DNA of 64,000 bases from an uncultured Anaeromyxobacter sp. (GTDB lineage: Bacteria; Myxococcota; Myxococcia; Myxococcales; Anaeromyxobacteraceae): positions 1 through 64,000 of the forward strand of contig CAIQRS010000141.1 in the NCBI GenBank assembly GCA_903874275.1, read 5' to 3'. A program made the translations under genes and the position numbers. This document shows, piece after piece, positions 48,679-58,812 of this stretch. Numbering within the stretch: position 1 is the stretch's first letter; each line of letters starts with the position of its first letter. The notes beneath the pieces are model-generated. The model saw nothing but the letters and a program-made list of their open reading frames with translations, did no database searches and was not told the origin of the DNA.

Positions 48679-49490
48679 GGGGCACCCCGCAGGCCCAGCA
48701 CGTCGTGCATGTCGAACATGCCGGGGGTCCGTCCTTTCACCCAAAGTGCAGCGCGCAGGGCGCCGCGGGCGAACTGGTCGCGCGAGGTGGCCCGGTGGGT
48801 GACCTCGAGCCGCTCCCCCTGCCCGGCGAAGTAGACGGTGTGCTCCCCCACCACGTCGCCGCCCCGCAGGGTCATGACGCCGATCTCGCGGGGGGTCCGC
48901 TCGCCGATCATCCCGTGGCGCGCGTAGACCAGGTCCTTCTCGGCGTCGCGGTGGAGGGCCTCGGCGGCCACCTCGGCGAGCCGCACCGCCGTCCCGCTGG
49001 GCGCGTCCTTCTTCTTCGAGTGGTGCATCTCCACGATCTCGACGTCGTAGGCGTCTCCCAGGGCCCGCGCCGCCTGGGCCACCAGCGCGAACATCACGTT
49101 CACCCCCACGCTCATGTTGGGCGAGAGCACCACCGGGATGCGGGCCGAGAGCTCCCGGAGCCGGGCCTTGCCGTCGGCCTGGAACCCGGTGGAGCCGATC
49201 ACCATGGCCACCCCGGCGCCGGCCGCCGCCACGGTGTTGCGCACCGAGGCCTCGTGGCTCGTGAAATCGACGACCACGTCGGCCTTCACCCGGGAGAGCA
49301 GCGCGGGCAGGTCGTCGGTCACCGGCAGGCCGATGGAGGGGATCCCGGCCGCCTCGCCGGCGTCCCCCGGCCCCGACCAGCCCGGGCGCTCCACCGCGCC
49401 CACCAGCCGGACGCGCTCGTCGGCGTGCAGCATCCGCAGGATCTGGCCGCCCATGCGACCGGCCACCCCGGTCACGATCACGTTCACCAT
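48675..49490 (-). CDS. dapB: 4-hydroxy-tetrahydrodipicolinate reductase
   Basis: 271 residues from ATG 49490, five bases after GGAGG; a GTG two codons upstream is less well placed. The Rossmann motif V-T-G-V-A-G-R-M-G, the catalytic [15 protein letters not shown] and the C-terminal dimer strand are intact. It reduces the DapA product on the path to diaminopimelate and lysine. Confidence 0.96.
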   Translation of the reverse strand: MVNVIVTGVAGRMGGQILRMLHADERVRLVGAVERPGWSGPGDAGEAAGIPSIGLPVTDDLPALLSRVKADVVVDFTSHEASVRNTVAAAGAGVAMVIGSTGFQADGKARLRELSARIPVVLSPNMSVGVNVMFALVAQAARALGDAYDVEIVEMHHSKKKDAPSGTAVRLAEVAAEALHRDAEKDLVYARHGMIGERTPREIGVMTLRGGDVVGEHTVYFAGQGERLEVTHRATSRDQFARGALRAALWVKGRTPGMFDMHDVLGLRGAP

Positions 49491-49506
49491 GTGCACCTCC
49501 GGCCGA

Positions 49507-50394
49507 TCAGGCGGCCACGACCAGGCCGAAGCGGACCATGGCGTCGCGGATCTTCACCAGGCTTCCCGGCGAGACCTGCCAGAGCGGCAGCCGGATCTCC
49601 GGCCCGGCCTTCCCGAGCAGCGCCACCGCGGCCTTCACCGGGCCCGGGTTGGTCTCGACGAACATGACCCGGTTGAGCTCGGCCATGGCCACCTGCCTGG
49701 CGAGGGCGGCGGCGTGGTCGCCCCGCACGGCGGCGACGACCAGCTCCTTCATGGCCCGGGGGGCGATGTTGCCGATCACCGAGATGACGCCGTGGCCGCC
49801 GCAGGCGATGTAGGGGAGGACCGTGAAGTCGTCGCCGGACAGGTAGGAGATGGAGTCCCTCCCGCAGCGCTCGACGAGCTGGACCTGCCGCTCCATGCTG
49901 GCGGTGGCCTCCTTGATGCCGGCGATGGCGCCCGCCTTGACGAGCCGCTCCACCGTCTCGGGGAGCAGGTCCACCGAGGTGCGGCTGGGGACGTTGTAGG
50001 CCACCACCGGGAAGCCCACCGAATCCCAGAGCTTCATGTAGTGGCGGTAGAGCCCTTCCTGGGTGGGCTTGTTGTAGTAGGGCGTCACCACCAGTGCGGC
50101 ATCGGCGCCGAGCTGCTTGGCGAGCCTGACGCCGTCCACGGCCTCGGCCGTGGCGTTGGACCCGGCGCCGGCGATGATCTTGACCCGGCCGCGGGCCGTC
50201 TCGACGCAGGTGCGGATGACGTCGGCCCGCTCCTTCGGCGTGAGCGTGGCCCCCTCCCCGGTGGTGCCGCAGGGGACGATGCCGTCGGTCCCCTCCCGGA
50301 TCTGCCACTCGACCAGCTCGGCGAGCGAGGCCAGGTCCGGCTCGTCGTCCCGGAGCGGCGTGACGATGGCGACCATCGCGCCCTGGAGCTTCAT
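49507..50394 (-). CDS. dapA: 4-hydroxy-tetrahydrodipicolinate synthase
   Basis: 295 residues from ATG 50394. The aldolase barrel shows [18 protein letters not shown], the catalytic Tyr in Y-N-V-P-S-R-T, and the Schiff-base Lys in G-I-K-E-A-T. It condenses pyruvate and aspartate semialdehyde. It lies 31 bp after lysA and 16 bp before dapB. Confidence 0.97.
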   Translation of the reverse strand: MKLQGAMVAIVTPLRDDEPDLASLAELVEWQIREGTDGIVPCGTTGEGATLTPKERADVIRTCVETARGRVKIIAGAGSNATAEAVDGVRLAKQLGADAALVVTPYYNKPTQEGLYRHYMKLWDSVGFPVVAYNVPSRTSVDLLPETVERLVKAGAIAGIKEATASMERQVQLVERCGRDSISYLSGDDFTVLPYIACGGHGVISVIGNIAPRAMKELVVAAVRGDHAAALARQVAMAELNRVMFVETNPGPVKAAVALLGKAGPEIRLPLWQVSPGSLVKIRDAMVRFGLVVAA

Positions 50395-50425
50395 GGTGTT
50401 CCTCCGCGAAGGTGGGGTAGCGACT

Positions 50426-51709
50426 CTAGCCGATCCGGCGGGGGGCCGGGAACCGCCGACCGGCCGGGCGGGCCTTCTCCCCGCGAACCAGGTCGGGCCA
50501 GGTCTCCCGCTTCCGCACCAGGTAGGCCGTCTCCCCGTCCACCAGGACCTCGGCCGAGCGGGGGCGGGCGTTGTAGTTGGAGGACATGGAGAACCCGTAG
50601 GCCCCGGCCGAGCGGACGCAGAGCAGGTCCCCGGCCTCCGGGACCGGCATCTTCCGCCCCTGGGCCAGGAAGTCGGAGGACTCACAGACCGGGCCGACCA
50701 CGTCCACCGTCCCGGCCGGGCGGGGCTCGGCCCCGACCTGCTCGATGTCGTGGTGGGCGCCGTAGAGGCTGGGCCGGACCAGGTCGTTCATGGCGGCGTC
50801 CACGACGGCGAAACGCTTCCGGCCGCTCGTCTTCACGTAGAGGACCCGGGTGAGAAGGACGCCGGCGTTGCCCACCAGCACCCTGCCGGGCTCGAGGATC
50901 ACCTCGCCCCGGAACCCCTTCATGGCCCCCTTCACGGCGGCCCCGTACTCGTCGGGGTGCGGGGGGTTCTCGTCCTTGTACTGGATCCCCAGCCCCCCTC
51001 CGATGTCGAGGTGGCGCAGCTGGATCCCGGCCCGGGAGAGCTCGCCGGCCAGCTTCCGCACCCGGGCGATGGCGTCGAGGAAGGGGACCACCGTCGTGAT
51101 CTGGGAGCCGATGTGGCAGGCCAGGCCCCGGACGTCGAGGGCCGGGTCGCCGGCGGCCAGGCCGTAGAGCCGCCGGGCGTCGTCCACCGACACGCCGAAC
51201 TTGGACTTCTTCAGGCCGGTGGCGATGTACGGGTGGGTTTTCGGGTCCACGTCCGGGTTCACCCGGAGCGCGATGGGGGCGCGCAGGCCGAGCCGCCGGG
51301 CCACCACCGAGACCCGGGCCAGCTCCGGCCCGCTCTCCACGTTGAGGCACTTCACTTCTTGTGAGAGAGCGAAGGCGATCTCCTCGTCGGTCTTGCCCAC
51401 GCCCGAGAAGACCACCTTGTGGGGATCACCCCCGGCCTTGAGGACCCGGTACAGCTCCCCCCCGGAGACGATGTCGAAGCCGGCACCCATGCGGGCCAGC
51501 AGGTCGAGGATGGCCAGGTTCGCGTTGGCCTTGGTGGCGTAGCAGACCAGGTGGCGCAGGCCGGAGAGCGACCGGTCGAGGACCTTCCAGTGCCGGCGCA
51601 GGGTGGCGGCCGAGTAGACGTAGAGCGGCGTGCCGTAGGCGCGGGCCAGCCCGTCGAGCGGGATCTTCTCCGCGTGAAGCGACCCGAGCGTTCTCTGGAA
51701 GTGGTTCAT
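50426..51709 (-). CDS. lysA: Diaminopimelate decarboxylase
   Basis: 427 residues from ATG 51709, overlapping the small lipoprotein stop (ATGA). The PLP Lys lies in Y-A-T-K-A-N; H-I-G-S-Q, G-G-G-L-G-I, E-P-G-R and C-E-S-S-D-F complete the fold type III decarboxylase. It makes L-lysine from meso-DAP, the last step of the pathway that the next genes begin. Confidence 0.96.
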   Translation of the reverse strand: MNHFQRTLGSLHAEKIPLDGLARAYGTPLYVYSAATLRRHWKVLDRSLSGLRHLVCYATKANANLAILDLLARMGAGFDIVSGGELYRVLKAGGDPHKVVFSGVGKTDEEIAFALSQEVKCLNVESGPELARVSVVARRLGLRAPIALRVNPDVDPKTHPYIATGLKKSKFGVSVDDARRLYGLAAGDPALDVRGLACHIGSQITTVVPFLDAIARVRKLAGELSRAGIQLRHLDIGGGLGIQYKDENPPHPDEYGAAVKGAMKGFRGEVILEPGRVLVGNAGVLLTRVLYVKTSGRKRFAVVDAAMNDLVRPSLYGAHHDIEQVGAEPRPAGTVDVVGPVCESSDFLAQGRKMPVPEAGDLLCVRSAGAYGFSMSSNYNARPRSAEVLVDGETAYLVRKRETWPDLVRGEKARPAGRRFPAPRRIG

Positions 51710-51858
51710 TTCCCGCTCCCGGCCGGGGCGCCCTCGACGCCCGCCGATGCCGCCGGCCGCGGAGCCGCCTTCACCCCGCACCCGGCCAGTGCGACCGCCA
51801 GTGCGGCGGCCAGCGCGAGCCCCGCCGCCACGGGGGCGCGAACGGCGCGGGCCGTCAC
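51706..51858 (-). CDS. lptM: Small LptM (YifL)-like lipoprotein
   Basis: 50 residues from GTG 51858. A hydrophobic signal peptide ends in the lipobox A-L-A-G-C27, followed by G-V-K-A-A-P-R-P, close to the LptM pattern C-G-x-K-G-P-L-x-x-P. LptM assists maturation of the LptD/LptE lipopolysaccharide translocon. The gene overlaps argH upstream (GTGA) and lysA downstream (ATGA). Similar small lipoprotein genes stand beside lysA/dapF in many Proteobacteria. The Gly-Pro-Leu core is not exact, so the symbol is by context plus lipobox. Confidence 0.7.
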   Translation of the reverse strand: MTARAVRAPVAAGLALAAALAVALAGCGVKAAPRPAASAGVEGAPAGSGK

Positions 51859-53273
51859 CGCTCCCTCCCGAGCAGCTTCTCCCAGCGCCGGAGCTCGGCG
51901 GCCACCCTGCGCGGCGCCGGGCCGCCGGGGAGGTCCCGCCGGGCCAGGCTCCGCTCCGGGTCGAAGCAGCGCAGGACGCCCCCGTCGAAGCGGGGATGGA
52001 ACCTGCGCCACACGGCGACCGGGAGACCGGAGAGCGGCCGCCCGGCCGAGGACGCGAAGGCCGCCGCCTTGCCCACCGCCTCGTGGGCCTCCCGGAAGGG
52101 CACGCCCCGCTCGACCAGCCACTCGGCCGCGTCGGTGGCGAGCGACTCGCCGCCCTCCAGGGCCGCGCGCATCCGCTCCGGCTGGAACCGGGCGGTCTCG
52201 ACCGCGCCGGAGAGCGCGTCGAGGGTCTCGACCAGCATCCGCGGTGCCCCCAGCAGCGGCCGCTTGTCCTCCTGCATGTCGCGGTTGTAGGCGAGCGGCA
52301 GGCTCTTCACGATGGCCAGCAGCGCGACCAGGTCGCCGATGGCGGTGCCGGCCCGTCCCCGCGCCAGCTCGGCCACGTCGGAGTTCTTCTTCTGCGGCAT
52401 GAGCGAGCTGCCGGTGGCGAAGGAGTCGTCGAGCTCCATGAAGCCGAACTCGCGGGTGGTCCAGAGCACGATCTCCTCGCCGAGGCGGGAGAGGTGCACG
52501 GCACAGAGCGCGCAGGCGAAGCAGAGCTCGATGGCGGAGTCGCGGTCGGCGACCGCGTCGAGCGAGTTGCGGGTGACGCCGTCGAGGCCGAGGTCCCGGG
52601 CCACCCGCTCCCGGTCGAGCTTGAGCGTGGTGCCGGCCAGCGCGCCCGAGCCCAGCGGCGAGATGGCGGCGCGGCGGCGCACCTCCCCGAAGCGCTCCCG
52701 GTCCCGCCCCAGCATCTCCACGTGGGCGAGCAGGTGGTGGGCCAGCGACACCGGCTGGGCCCGCTGGAGGTGGGTGTACCCGGGCAGGAGCGTCTTCTCG
52801 TGGCGCCGCGCCTGCCCGAGGAGCGACCGCATCATCCCGGCGAGCGCCTGGGCGGCGCGATCGCAGGACTCCACGATGAAGAGCCGCTCGTCGAGCGCCA
52901 CCTGGTCGTTGCGGCTCCGGCCGGCGTGCAGGTAGCCGGCGGCCCGCCCCACCAGTTCCCCCAGGCGCCGCTCGGCGTGGGTGTGCACGTCCTCGAGCCG
53001 CGGGTCGTGCCGGATGGCCCCCTGCGCGAACTCGCGCCGGACCTGGTCGAGGCCGCGCCGGATCTTGCGGGCCACCGCCGGCGGGACGATGCCCTGGGCG
53101 GCCAGCATGGCCACGTGGGCCTGGCTGCCGCGGATGTCCTGGGAGTGGAGCGCGGCGTCGTCCTGGATGGAGACCGACATCCGGACCAGGCGGGGGTCCG
53201 CCTCGCCCGAGAGGGCTGCGCGGGAGACGGGCCGAGGCTTCCGGGCGGCGGGGGCTCGCTTCGTCTTCTTCAT
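51855..53273 (-). CDS. argH: Argininosuccinate lyase
   Basis: 472 residues from ATG 53273. The fumarase/aspartase superfamily signature [12 protein letters not shown] holds the catalytic Ser loop; R-S-R-N-D-Q-V-A and T-H-L-Q-R-A-Q-P are the substrate motifs. It splits argininosuccinate to arginine and fumarate. Residues 1-25 are a basic extension ([17 protein letters not shown]). First gene of the run continuing through the lysine genes. Confidence 0.96.
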   Translation of the reverse strand: MKKTKRAPAARKPRPVSRAALSGEADPRLVRMSVSIQDDAALHSQDIRGSQAHVAMLAAQGIVPPAVARKIRRGLDQVRREFAQGAIRHDPRLEDVHTHAERRLGELVGRAAGYLHAGRSRNDQVALDERLFIVESCDRAAQALAGMMRSLLGQARRHEKTLLPGYTHLQRAQPVSLAHHLLAHVEMLGRDRERFGEVRRRAAISPLGSGALAGTTLKLDRERVARDLGLDGVTRNSLDAVADRDSAIELCFACALCAVHLSRLGEEIVLWTTREFGFMELDDSFATGSSLMPQKKNSDVAELARGRAGTAIGDLVALLAIVKSLPLAYNRDMQEDKRPLLGAPRMLVETLDALSGAVETARFQPERMRAALEGGESLATDAAEWLVERGVPFREAHEAVGKAAAFASSAGRPLSGLPVAVWRRFHPRFDGGVLRCFDPERSLARRDLPGGPAPRRVAAELRRWEKLLGRER

Positions 53274-53369
53274 TCGACGGCGGAGGCTATCAAAGAATCC
53301 CCGTCTGCGCCCTTGGCTCCAACCCCACGAGGCCCCAGGATCCCCGGGGTCACTTCACGGAGGTGGGCC

Positions 53370-53777
53370 ATGGCCGGCGAGTCGGAGATCGTGGTGACGT
53401 TCCCGGGCGGCAAGCGGGTGGATGCGCAGGTCGGCAGGCACGTCGTCCGGACCGACCAGCCCGTGCAGGGCGGAGGCGAGGACTCGGCCCCGTCCCCGTT
53501 CGCGCTCTTCGCGGCGTCGATGGGGACCTGCGCCGGGATCTTCGTGGTGGGGTTCTGCCAGAAGCGCGGCCTCTCCACCGAGGGGATCCGCATCGTCGAG
53601 CGGCTCCACCACGGCGAGGACGGCGCGCTGACCGGCGTGGACCTCGACATCGAGGTCCCGGCCGCCTTCCCGGAGAAGTACCGGGAGGCGCTGGTCCGGG
53701 TCGCCGATCAGTGCTCGGTGAAGCGGGCCATCCAGGCCCAGCCCGCCTTCCAGGTCCGGACGGTCGTGACCGCCTAG
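53370..53777 (+). CDS. OsmC-family protein
   Basis: 135 residues from ATG 53370 with a GGAGGTG ribosome binding site. The OsmC/Ohr fold is marked by the S-P-F-A-L-F-A-A-S-M-G-T-C segment with the first redox Cys and the second Cys in V-A-D-Q-C-S-V-K-R-A. Members reduce organic hydroperoxides or are YhfA-like with unknown substrates. Divergent from argH. The stop overlaps the convergent outer-membrane protein by four bases. Confidence 0.88.
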   Translation: MAGESEIVVTFPGGKRVDAQVGRHVVRTDQPVQGGGEDSAPSPFALFAASMGTCAGIFVVGFCQKRGLSTEGIRIVERLHHGEDGALTGVDLDIEVPAAFPEKYREALVRVADQCSVKRAIQAQPAFQVRTVVTA

Positions 53778-55636
53778 AAGACGATCCCCAGGCCGGCGTG
53801 GATGTTCTGCGCCACCCCGCTCGGGCTGGAGGTGGCGGTGACGGTTCCGACCGTGGTCGTCATGTCGAAGCCCGAGAGCATCTTGAGCAGTCCGTAGTCG
53901 AGGAAGAACACGAACCCGTCGTCCGACTGGTACTTCACTCCCAGGTCGAGCTCGAGACCCAGCGGCTTGTTCACCTGCGAGGGCGTGGACTCGACGAAGA
54001 TGGCCTGCGAGTAGACCACCTGGGCGCCCACGCTGAGGCCGTCGAGCACGTCCCACTTGAAGGTGGGCTTCACGTACCAGGCGTCGGTGACCGTCCCGAG
54101 GATGCGCCGCCAGAGGATCAGGTCCACCTGGAAGGCCGGGTTGAACCGGTAGTTGTTGAGGGTGGTGTAGCCACCCCCGACCTGGTTCCCGTCGATGGAG
54201 CCGGGGAGCGCCACCTCGCCGCAGCGCACCGGGGCGGCGGGGAGCGGCGAGAGGTTGCAGCGCCCCGGGAAGTTGCCGAAGCCGGGGGCCCGATCGCCGC
54301 TGGCGATGCCGAACTCGCCGCCCACGTGGAAGCGCCCTCCGTCGCCGATCTTGCCCTCGCCGCGCACCATGCCGGCGCCCTGGCGGATGGTGGCCGGGAT
54401 GGCGACCGCCGTCGGATCCCAGCCGACGTTGCCGATGCTCCCGTAGATGCCGATCCCCTCCGCCTGGATCTCGAACCTCTTGCCGACCCAGCGGACGAAG
54501 AGGTCGAGGGTCCCGGCGCTGGCGTCGCGGTTCACGAGCACCACGGGGGCGCCCACGGCGACGGGCACGACCCCGCCGGGCGACACGGGGACCTTGGAGG
54601 AATTGAAGGAGAGGGCGGGCAGGCCGAATCGCTGCGACTTGTAGTTGAAGAGCAGGCCGTAGGAGAGGCTGGTGCCGCCCTTCTCCAGCTTGCGCCGCTC
54701 CTGGTCGGGCGTGTCGGTGCGGGCCACCATGATGCCGATGGCCCCGGCGTCGTCGTCCTGGGTCCAGTTGACGGGCTGGCCGATCCCCACCGTGTTGAAG
54801 GTGCTCGAGTAGGTGATGCCCGAGCCGGCCCACTCGTAGTAGGGCGTGACGGCCAGGCCGCCCAGGAACTGGCCGAGCGGGACCGAGAACTGGATGCGGT
54901 CCACGTTGTCGCCGAAGTCCTGGTCGATGCCCTCGCCGGCGTTGTAGTAGATGCCCGCGCCCCAGCTGGCCGGCATGCGACCGAAGCTGAGCAGCCCCAC
55001 CGGCGTCTGCACCTCGCCCCAGGCCCGCTTCACCTGGACCGCGCCGGTGAACCAGTTGTAGCCGCCGACGGGCGAGACCTGGCTGCTCGAGGTGAAGGAG
55101 TAGAGGTTGTAGTCGCGCCCGGCGGGCGTGGACCCGAGCACCACGTTGTCGAGGAGGTCGATCTCCGCCTTCACCCGGACCTGCTCCGAGACGTTGAAGG
55201 TGGGATCGACGCGCAGGCGCATGTTCCCGCCAGTCTGCGTCCCGCCGGGGAGGTCGGGCGAGATCTGGGTGTTTCCGCCCCAGAGGTACCAGCCCATGGG
55301 GTCGGCGGCCATCCCGCCGTTCAGGTTGTTGAAGAGGTCCCAGCGGAAGCGGAAGTAGCCGTTCAGCTCGAGGAAGTGGAGCTTCTTCTTCCCCTCCTGC
55401 TCGCCCAGGAACTCGGCCGCCGACTGCGCGCCCTGGATCTCGGCGCGAACCTCGTCGCGAAGCTGCTCCTTCACCTTGGCGACCTCCTTCTGCACCGCGT
55501 CCTGGATCTTCTGATCCATCTCGGACTGGGTGAGCGTGGCGGAGGCCGGCGGCGTCAGGGTCGGGGCGGCGGTCTGCGCAAGGGCCGAGCCGAGGAGGAG
55601 CGGGATCGCGAGGAGGACGGTGAGGGAGCGCTTCAT
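53774..55636 (-). CDS. Large outer-membrane protein (TIGR04551-like)
   Basis: 620 residues from ATG 55636. A signal peptide (about 1-20) is followed by a charged coiled coil (about 35-75: Q-K-E-V-A-K-V-K-E-Q-L), then a β-barrel with many aromatic-rich strands and a terminal Phe (HAGLGIVF). The arrangement, coiled coil plus barrel, matches the myxobacterial TIGR04551 outer-membrane family. Role unknown; porin-like function is a guess. 34 bp separate it from the methylmalonyl-CoA epimerase gene upstream. Confidence 0.75.
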   Translation of the reverse strand: MKRSLTVLLAIPLLLGSALAQTAAPTLTPPASATLTQSEMDQKIQDAVQKEVAKVKEQLRDEVRAEIQGAQSAAEFLGEQEGKKKLHFLELNGYFRFRWDLFNNLNGGMAADPMGWYLWGGNTQISPDLPGGTQTGGNMRLRVDPTFNVSEQVRVKAEIDLLDNVVLGSTPAGRDYNLYSFTSSSQVSPVGGYNWFTGAVQVKRAWGEVQTPVGLLSFGRMPASWGAGIYYNAGEGIDQDFGDNVDRIQFSVPLGQFLGGLAVTPYYEWAGSGITYSSTFNTVGIGQPVNWTQDDDAGAIGIMVARTDTPDQERRKLEKGGTSLSYGLLFNYKSQRFGLPALSFNSSKVPVSPGGVVPVAVGAPVVLVNRDASAGTLDLFVRWVGKRFEIQAEGIGIYGSIGNVGWDPTAVAIPATIRQGAGMVRGEGKIGDGGRFHVGGEFGIASGDRAPGFGNFPGRCNLSPLPAAPVRCGEVALPGSIDGNQVGGGYTTLNNYRFNPAFQVDLILWRRILGTVTDAWYVKPTFKWDVLDGLSVGAQVVYSQAIFVESTPSQVNKPLGLELDLGVKYQSDDGFVFFLDYGLLKMLSGFDMTTTVGTVTATSSPSGVAQNIHAGLGIVF

Positions 55637-55670
55637 GGGGCTGTCACTAACCATGCGATTCCCCTTGGGG

Positions 55671-56078
55671 TCAAGCGTTCCGGGGCCCCTGCCGGAGCTC
55701 GACCAGGACCCCCCGGCTCCCCTTCGGGTGGACGAAGGCGACCCGCGCCCCTCCGGCCCCGGCGCGGGGCTTCTCGTCGAGCAGCGGAGCCCCCTGGGCC
55801 TTCAGCGCCGCCATGGCCTTCTCGATGTCCGGCACCTCGAGGCAGACGTGGTGGAGCCCCTCCCCGCGCTTCTCGATGGCCTTGGCCATCGGGCTGTCCG
55901 GGCCGCTCGGCGAGACCAGCTCGATGCGCCCGGTGCCGTGGCCGAAGATGGCGACCCGCACCTTCTCCGAGGGCACCTCCTCGATCTCGGCCAGTTCCAG
56001 GCCGTAGACGTCGCGGTAGAGCTTGATGGCTGCGTCGAGGTCGGAGACGAGGATGGCGACGTGGTCGAGCCCCTTCAT
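55671..56078 (-). CDS. mce: Methylmalonyl-CoA epimerase
   Basis: 135 residues, two glyoxalase/VOC half-domains. Metal ligands are seen in L-D-H-V-A-I-L-V, G-L-H-H-V-C-L-E-V and V-L-V-E-L. The size and sequence match MCE, which interconverts the (R) and (S) forms of methylmalonyl-CoA in propionate metabolism. The mutase is not in the window, but the right edge holds a regulator of the propionate/acyl-CoA type. Confidence 0.9.
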   Translation of the reverse strand: MKGLDHVAILVSDLDAAIKLYRDVYGLELAEIEEVPSEKVRVAIFGHGTGRIELVSPSGPDSPMAKAIEKRGEGLHHVCLEVPDIEKAMAALKAQGAPLLDEKPRAGAGGARVAFVHPKGSRGVLVELRQGPRNA

Positions 56079-56109
56079 GGCGTTCCTCCAGGTGGCGGTG
56101 GGGGTGATT

Positions 56110-57609
56110 CTACGGCTTGCGAGGCTCGGCCCGGGATACCCGGAGGGAGCCCACCAGCGCGATGGCGTCCTGGCGGGCGCCGCGCCCGAGGGCGATGTGG
56201 GTGGCGTCGGCCACGTCCTGGCCGAAGGTGGGGTCCACTGCGATCCAGTCGGCGCCCACCTGGACCTCGGCCCAGGCGTGCCAGTAGAGCCCCGGCCCGC
56301 CCTGGCCGTAGTTGGCGAAGACCAGCCCCTTCACCTCGCGGGCCCGGATCCCTGCCGCCCGGCAGAGCGCCACGAAGAGCCGGGTGTGCTCGGTGCAGTC
56401 CCCCTTGCCCTGCTTGAGGATCTCGCTGGCCCGGTCGCGGCTCTGGCCGTAGACCTTGTCGAGCCGGTCGTGCACCGCGCGGGAGAGCTTGCGGGCCGTG
56501 GCCCAGGCCCCGGTGGTGCTCCCCGCCACGGCCGCGGAGAGGTCGCGGATGGCCGGGTGCTCCCAGTCGATCTCGATGGTGGTGGACTGGTCGGCGTCGC
56601 CGCGCGGGGCGGGCTTCCCCCGGGGCACGTCCGGGCCGGGGAATTCACGGGCGGTGACGGTGAGCAGGGTCTCTCCGCCGGCACCGGGGACCGCCCTCTG
56701 CCGCGGGTCGTCGAGGTCGAAGCCGCGCGGCAACCCCTGGAGCGCGAAGGTGATGGACATGGGAACCTCCCGGGGGAGCGGCGCCGGGAGCGGGACGCGC
56801 AGCGTGGTGAAGAGGTCCACGACGTCGAGCCGGCGGGCGGTCTCGGCCGGCTCGAGCCGGATGACCATGCCGTCGCCGACCCGGGTCTCCAGGATGCGGC
56901 CGTCGTCGGAGACCAGCACCTTGGGCGCGACCCGGTCGCCGTCCTCCTTCTCCTCGACGATCGAGACCGGGACCTCGACCCCCGCGCCGCCGACGCGGGT
57001 CCGGCCGGCGTACCGGCTGGTCATCCGCTTCACCCGCAGGTCGTCGGACTGGAGCTGGGCGCCGCTCACCGGCTTGCACGTCCGGGCGGCGAGGCGGGCG
57101 GCCTCCCCCTGCTCCGCGGTCTCGCCGGGGTGCGGGAACTCGGTGGTCCGCCGGCCGTCGTCGGCGGTGATCTCGGCCTTGCAGGTGGTGGGGGTGCAGG
57201 TGACGCGCAGGCTCCGGTCGCCCCCGTCGCCGGTGAACTCGGTGTACATGGTGAGGAGGCGTCCGCGCCGCCCCGGCTCGTAGACCCGCTCCTCGGTGAC
57301 CTGCCGGCGCACCACCCGCTCGCCGACCCTGGCCTCGACGAGCATCTCCTCCCGCCCGACCCGGACGCTCTTCCCGCCCCGGGTCTCGAGCCCCGCCGAC
57401 GTCTTCAGCCAGCCCACCTTCTTGTCCCCCACGTAGAGCCCGTACCACTCCGGCTCGGCGCGCGAGGGCAGGTCGAGCAGGGTGGCGTCGGGGCGGCAGT
57501 GCCGGTCCGGCGACGCCGCGCCGCCGGTGGCCGGGGGGGCGGCCAGCGCGCCGGCTGCCGTGCAGGCGATCGCGCCCGCGGCGAGGATTCTCCATGCCCG
57601 TCGTCCCAT
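56110..57609 (-). CDS. Exported transglutaminase-like (cysteine protease fold) protein
   Basis: 499 residues from ATG 57609. A signal peptide (about 1-24) leads into a long N-terminal β-rich region (50-340) and a transglutaminase core with the full triad: C405 in G-D-C-T-E-H, H444 in W-H-A-W-A-E-V and D459 in V-D-P-T-F-G-Q. Bacterial members act as peptidases or amidases on envelope peptides more often than as cross-linkers. 31 bp downstream is mce; spmA is divergent, 62 bp away. Confidence 0.85.
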   Translation of the reverse strand: MGRRAWRILAAGAIACTAAGALAAPPATGGAASPDRHCRPDATLLDLPSRAEPEWYGLYVGDKKVGWLKTSAGLETRGGKSVRVGREEMLVEARVGERVVRRQVTEERVYEPGRRGRLLTMYTEFTGDGGDRSLRVTCTPTTCKAEITADDGRRTTEFPHPGETAEQGEAARLAARTCKPVSGAQLQSDDLRVKRMTSRYAGRTRVGGAGVEVPVSIVEEKEDGDRVAPKVLVSDDGRILETRVGDGMVIRLEPAETARRLDVVDLFTTLRVPLPAPLPREVPMSITFALQGLPRGFDLDDPRQRAVPGAGGETLLTVTAREFPGPDVPRGKPAPRGDADQSTTIEIDWEHPAIRDLSAAVAGSTTGAWATARKLSRAVHDRLDKVYGQSRDRASEILKQGKGDCTEHTRLFVALCRAAGIRAREVKGLVFANYGQGGPGLYWHAWAEVQVGADWIAVDPTFGQDVADATHIALGRGARQDAIALVGSLRVSRAEPRKP

Positions 57610-57671
57610 GGGTGCACCAACCTTTAGCAGAAACTGGCAATTCCCTCCGCGCCGGGCTCTCATCCCCTTCG

Positions 57672-58274
57672 ATGAGCGTCCTCTGGGTGCTGCTCCTCGT
57701 GGGCTCGGTGGTGGTGGCGGCCCTGACCGGCCGGATGGCCGCCCTGCCCGGCGCCATCGCCGAGTCGGCCGGGAGGGCGGTCACCCTCTCCCTCGGCCTG
57801 GTCGGCGTCCTCACCCTCTGGCTCGGCCTCATGAAGGTCGCCGAGGAGGCCGGGCTGGTCCGGTCGCTGGGACGGCTGGCACGGCCGGTGCTGCGGCGCC
57901 TCTTCCCGGCGGTGCCGGCCGACTCGCCGGCCATGGGCGCCATCACCATGAACGTGGCCGCCAACATGCTCGGGCTGGGCAACGCCGCGACCCCCTTCGG
58001 CATCAAGGCCATGGAGGAGCTGGAGCGGGAGAACCCGCACCCGGGGACGGCCACCGACGCCCAGGCCCTCTTCTGCGCCCTCAACACCGCCAGCGTGCAG
58101 CTGGTCCCGGCCAGCGTCATCGCGCTCCGCGCCGCCGCCGGCGCGCGCCAGCCCGCCGACATCCTGGCCGCCACGCTGCTCGCCTCGGCCTGCGCCACGG
58201 TGGCCGCCGTGGCCTCCGCGTGGGCCCTCCGGCGCCTCTTCCCCGCGCCGCCCCCCGGGGCCCCGCGTGCTTAA
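57672..58274 (+). CDS. Nucleoside-recognition (Gate) domain membrane protein, SpmA-like
   Basis: 200 residues from ATG 57672, about five hydrophobic segments. The Gate-domain phrase M-N-V-A-A-N-M-L-G-L-G-N-A-A-T-P-F-G is diagnostic, as is N-T-A-S-V-Q-L-V-P. SpmA and SpmB act in Bacillus spore core dehydration, but homologues occur widely in non-sporulating bacteria, where their role and substrate are unknown. It overlaps the SpmB-like gene by eight bases. Confidence 0.88.
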   Translation: MSVLWVLLLVGSVVVAALTGRMAALPGAIAESAGRAVTLSLGLVGVLTLWLGLMKVAEEAGLVRSLGRLARPVLRRLFPAVPADSPAMGAITMNVAANMLGLGNAATPFGIKAMEELERENPHPGTATDAQALFCALNTASVQLVPASVIALRAAAGARQPADILAATLLASACATVAAVASAWALRRLFPAPPPGAPRA

Positions 58275-58812
58275 GGGCGCCCTCGATGCCCTCTCGATCT
58301 GGGCCATCCCGCTCCTGGTGGCCGGAATCCCGGCCTGGGCCCTCACACGCAAGGTGAAGGTCTACCCGGTCTTCGTGGAGGGGGCCAAGGAGGGGTTCCA
58401 GATCGCGGTCCGGGTCATCCCCCCGCTCGTCGCCGTGGTGGTGGCCCTGGGGATGCTGCGGGCCTCGGGGGCCATGGACGCGCTGGCCGCCCTGCTCGCG
58501 CCACTGACCTCGGCGGTGGGGATCCCGGCCAGCGTGCTCCCCATGGTGCTCGTCCGCCCGCTCTCCGGCGGCGCGGCGCTGGGGGTGGTGGCCGACGTGC
58601 TGCGCTCCGACGGCCCCGATTCCTACGCGGGGCGCCTCGTCTCGGTCATGGCCGGATCGACCGAGACCACCTTCTACGTGCTGGCCGTCTACTTCGGCGC
58701 CATCGGGATCACCCGGTACCGGCAGGCGCTCCCGGCCGCGCTGGCGGCCGACCTGGCCGGATTCGCGGCCTCGGTGGTGGCGGTGCGCTGGCTGTTCAGG
58801 GGCGTCCCTTGA
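58267..58812 (+). CDS. Nucleoside-recognition (Gate) domain membrane protein, SpmB-like
   Basis: 181 residues from GTG 58267. Hydrophobic segments alternate with V-R-P-L-S-G-G-A-A-L-G and M-A-G-S-T-E-T-T-F-Y-V-L-A-V-Y-F-G, both typical of SpmB. It should form a complex with the preceding SpmA-like protein. Its TGA overlaps the TTG start of the TPR membrane protein. Confidence 0.88.
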   Translation: MLKGALDALSIWAIPLLVAGIPAWALTRKVKVYPVFVEGAKEGFQIAVRVIPPLVAVVVALGMLRASGAMDALAALLAPLTSAVGIPASVLPMVLVRPLSGGAALGVVADVLRSDGPDSYAGRLVSVMAGSTETTFYVLAVYFGAIGITRYRQALPAALAADLAGFAASVVAVRWLFRGVP

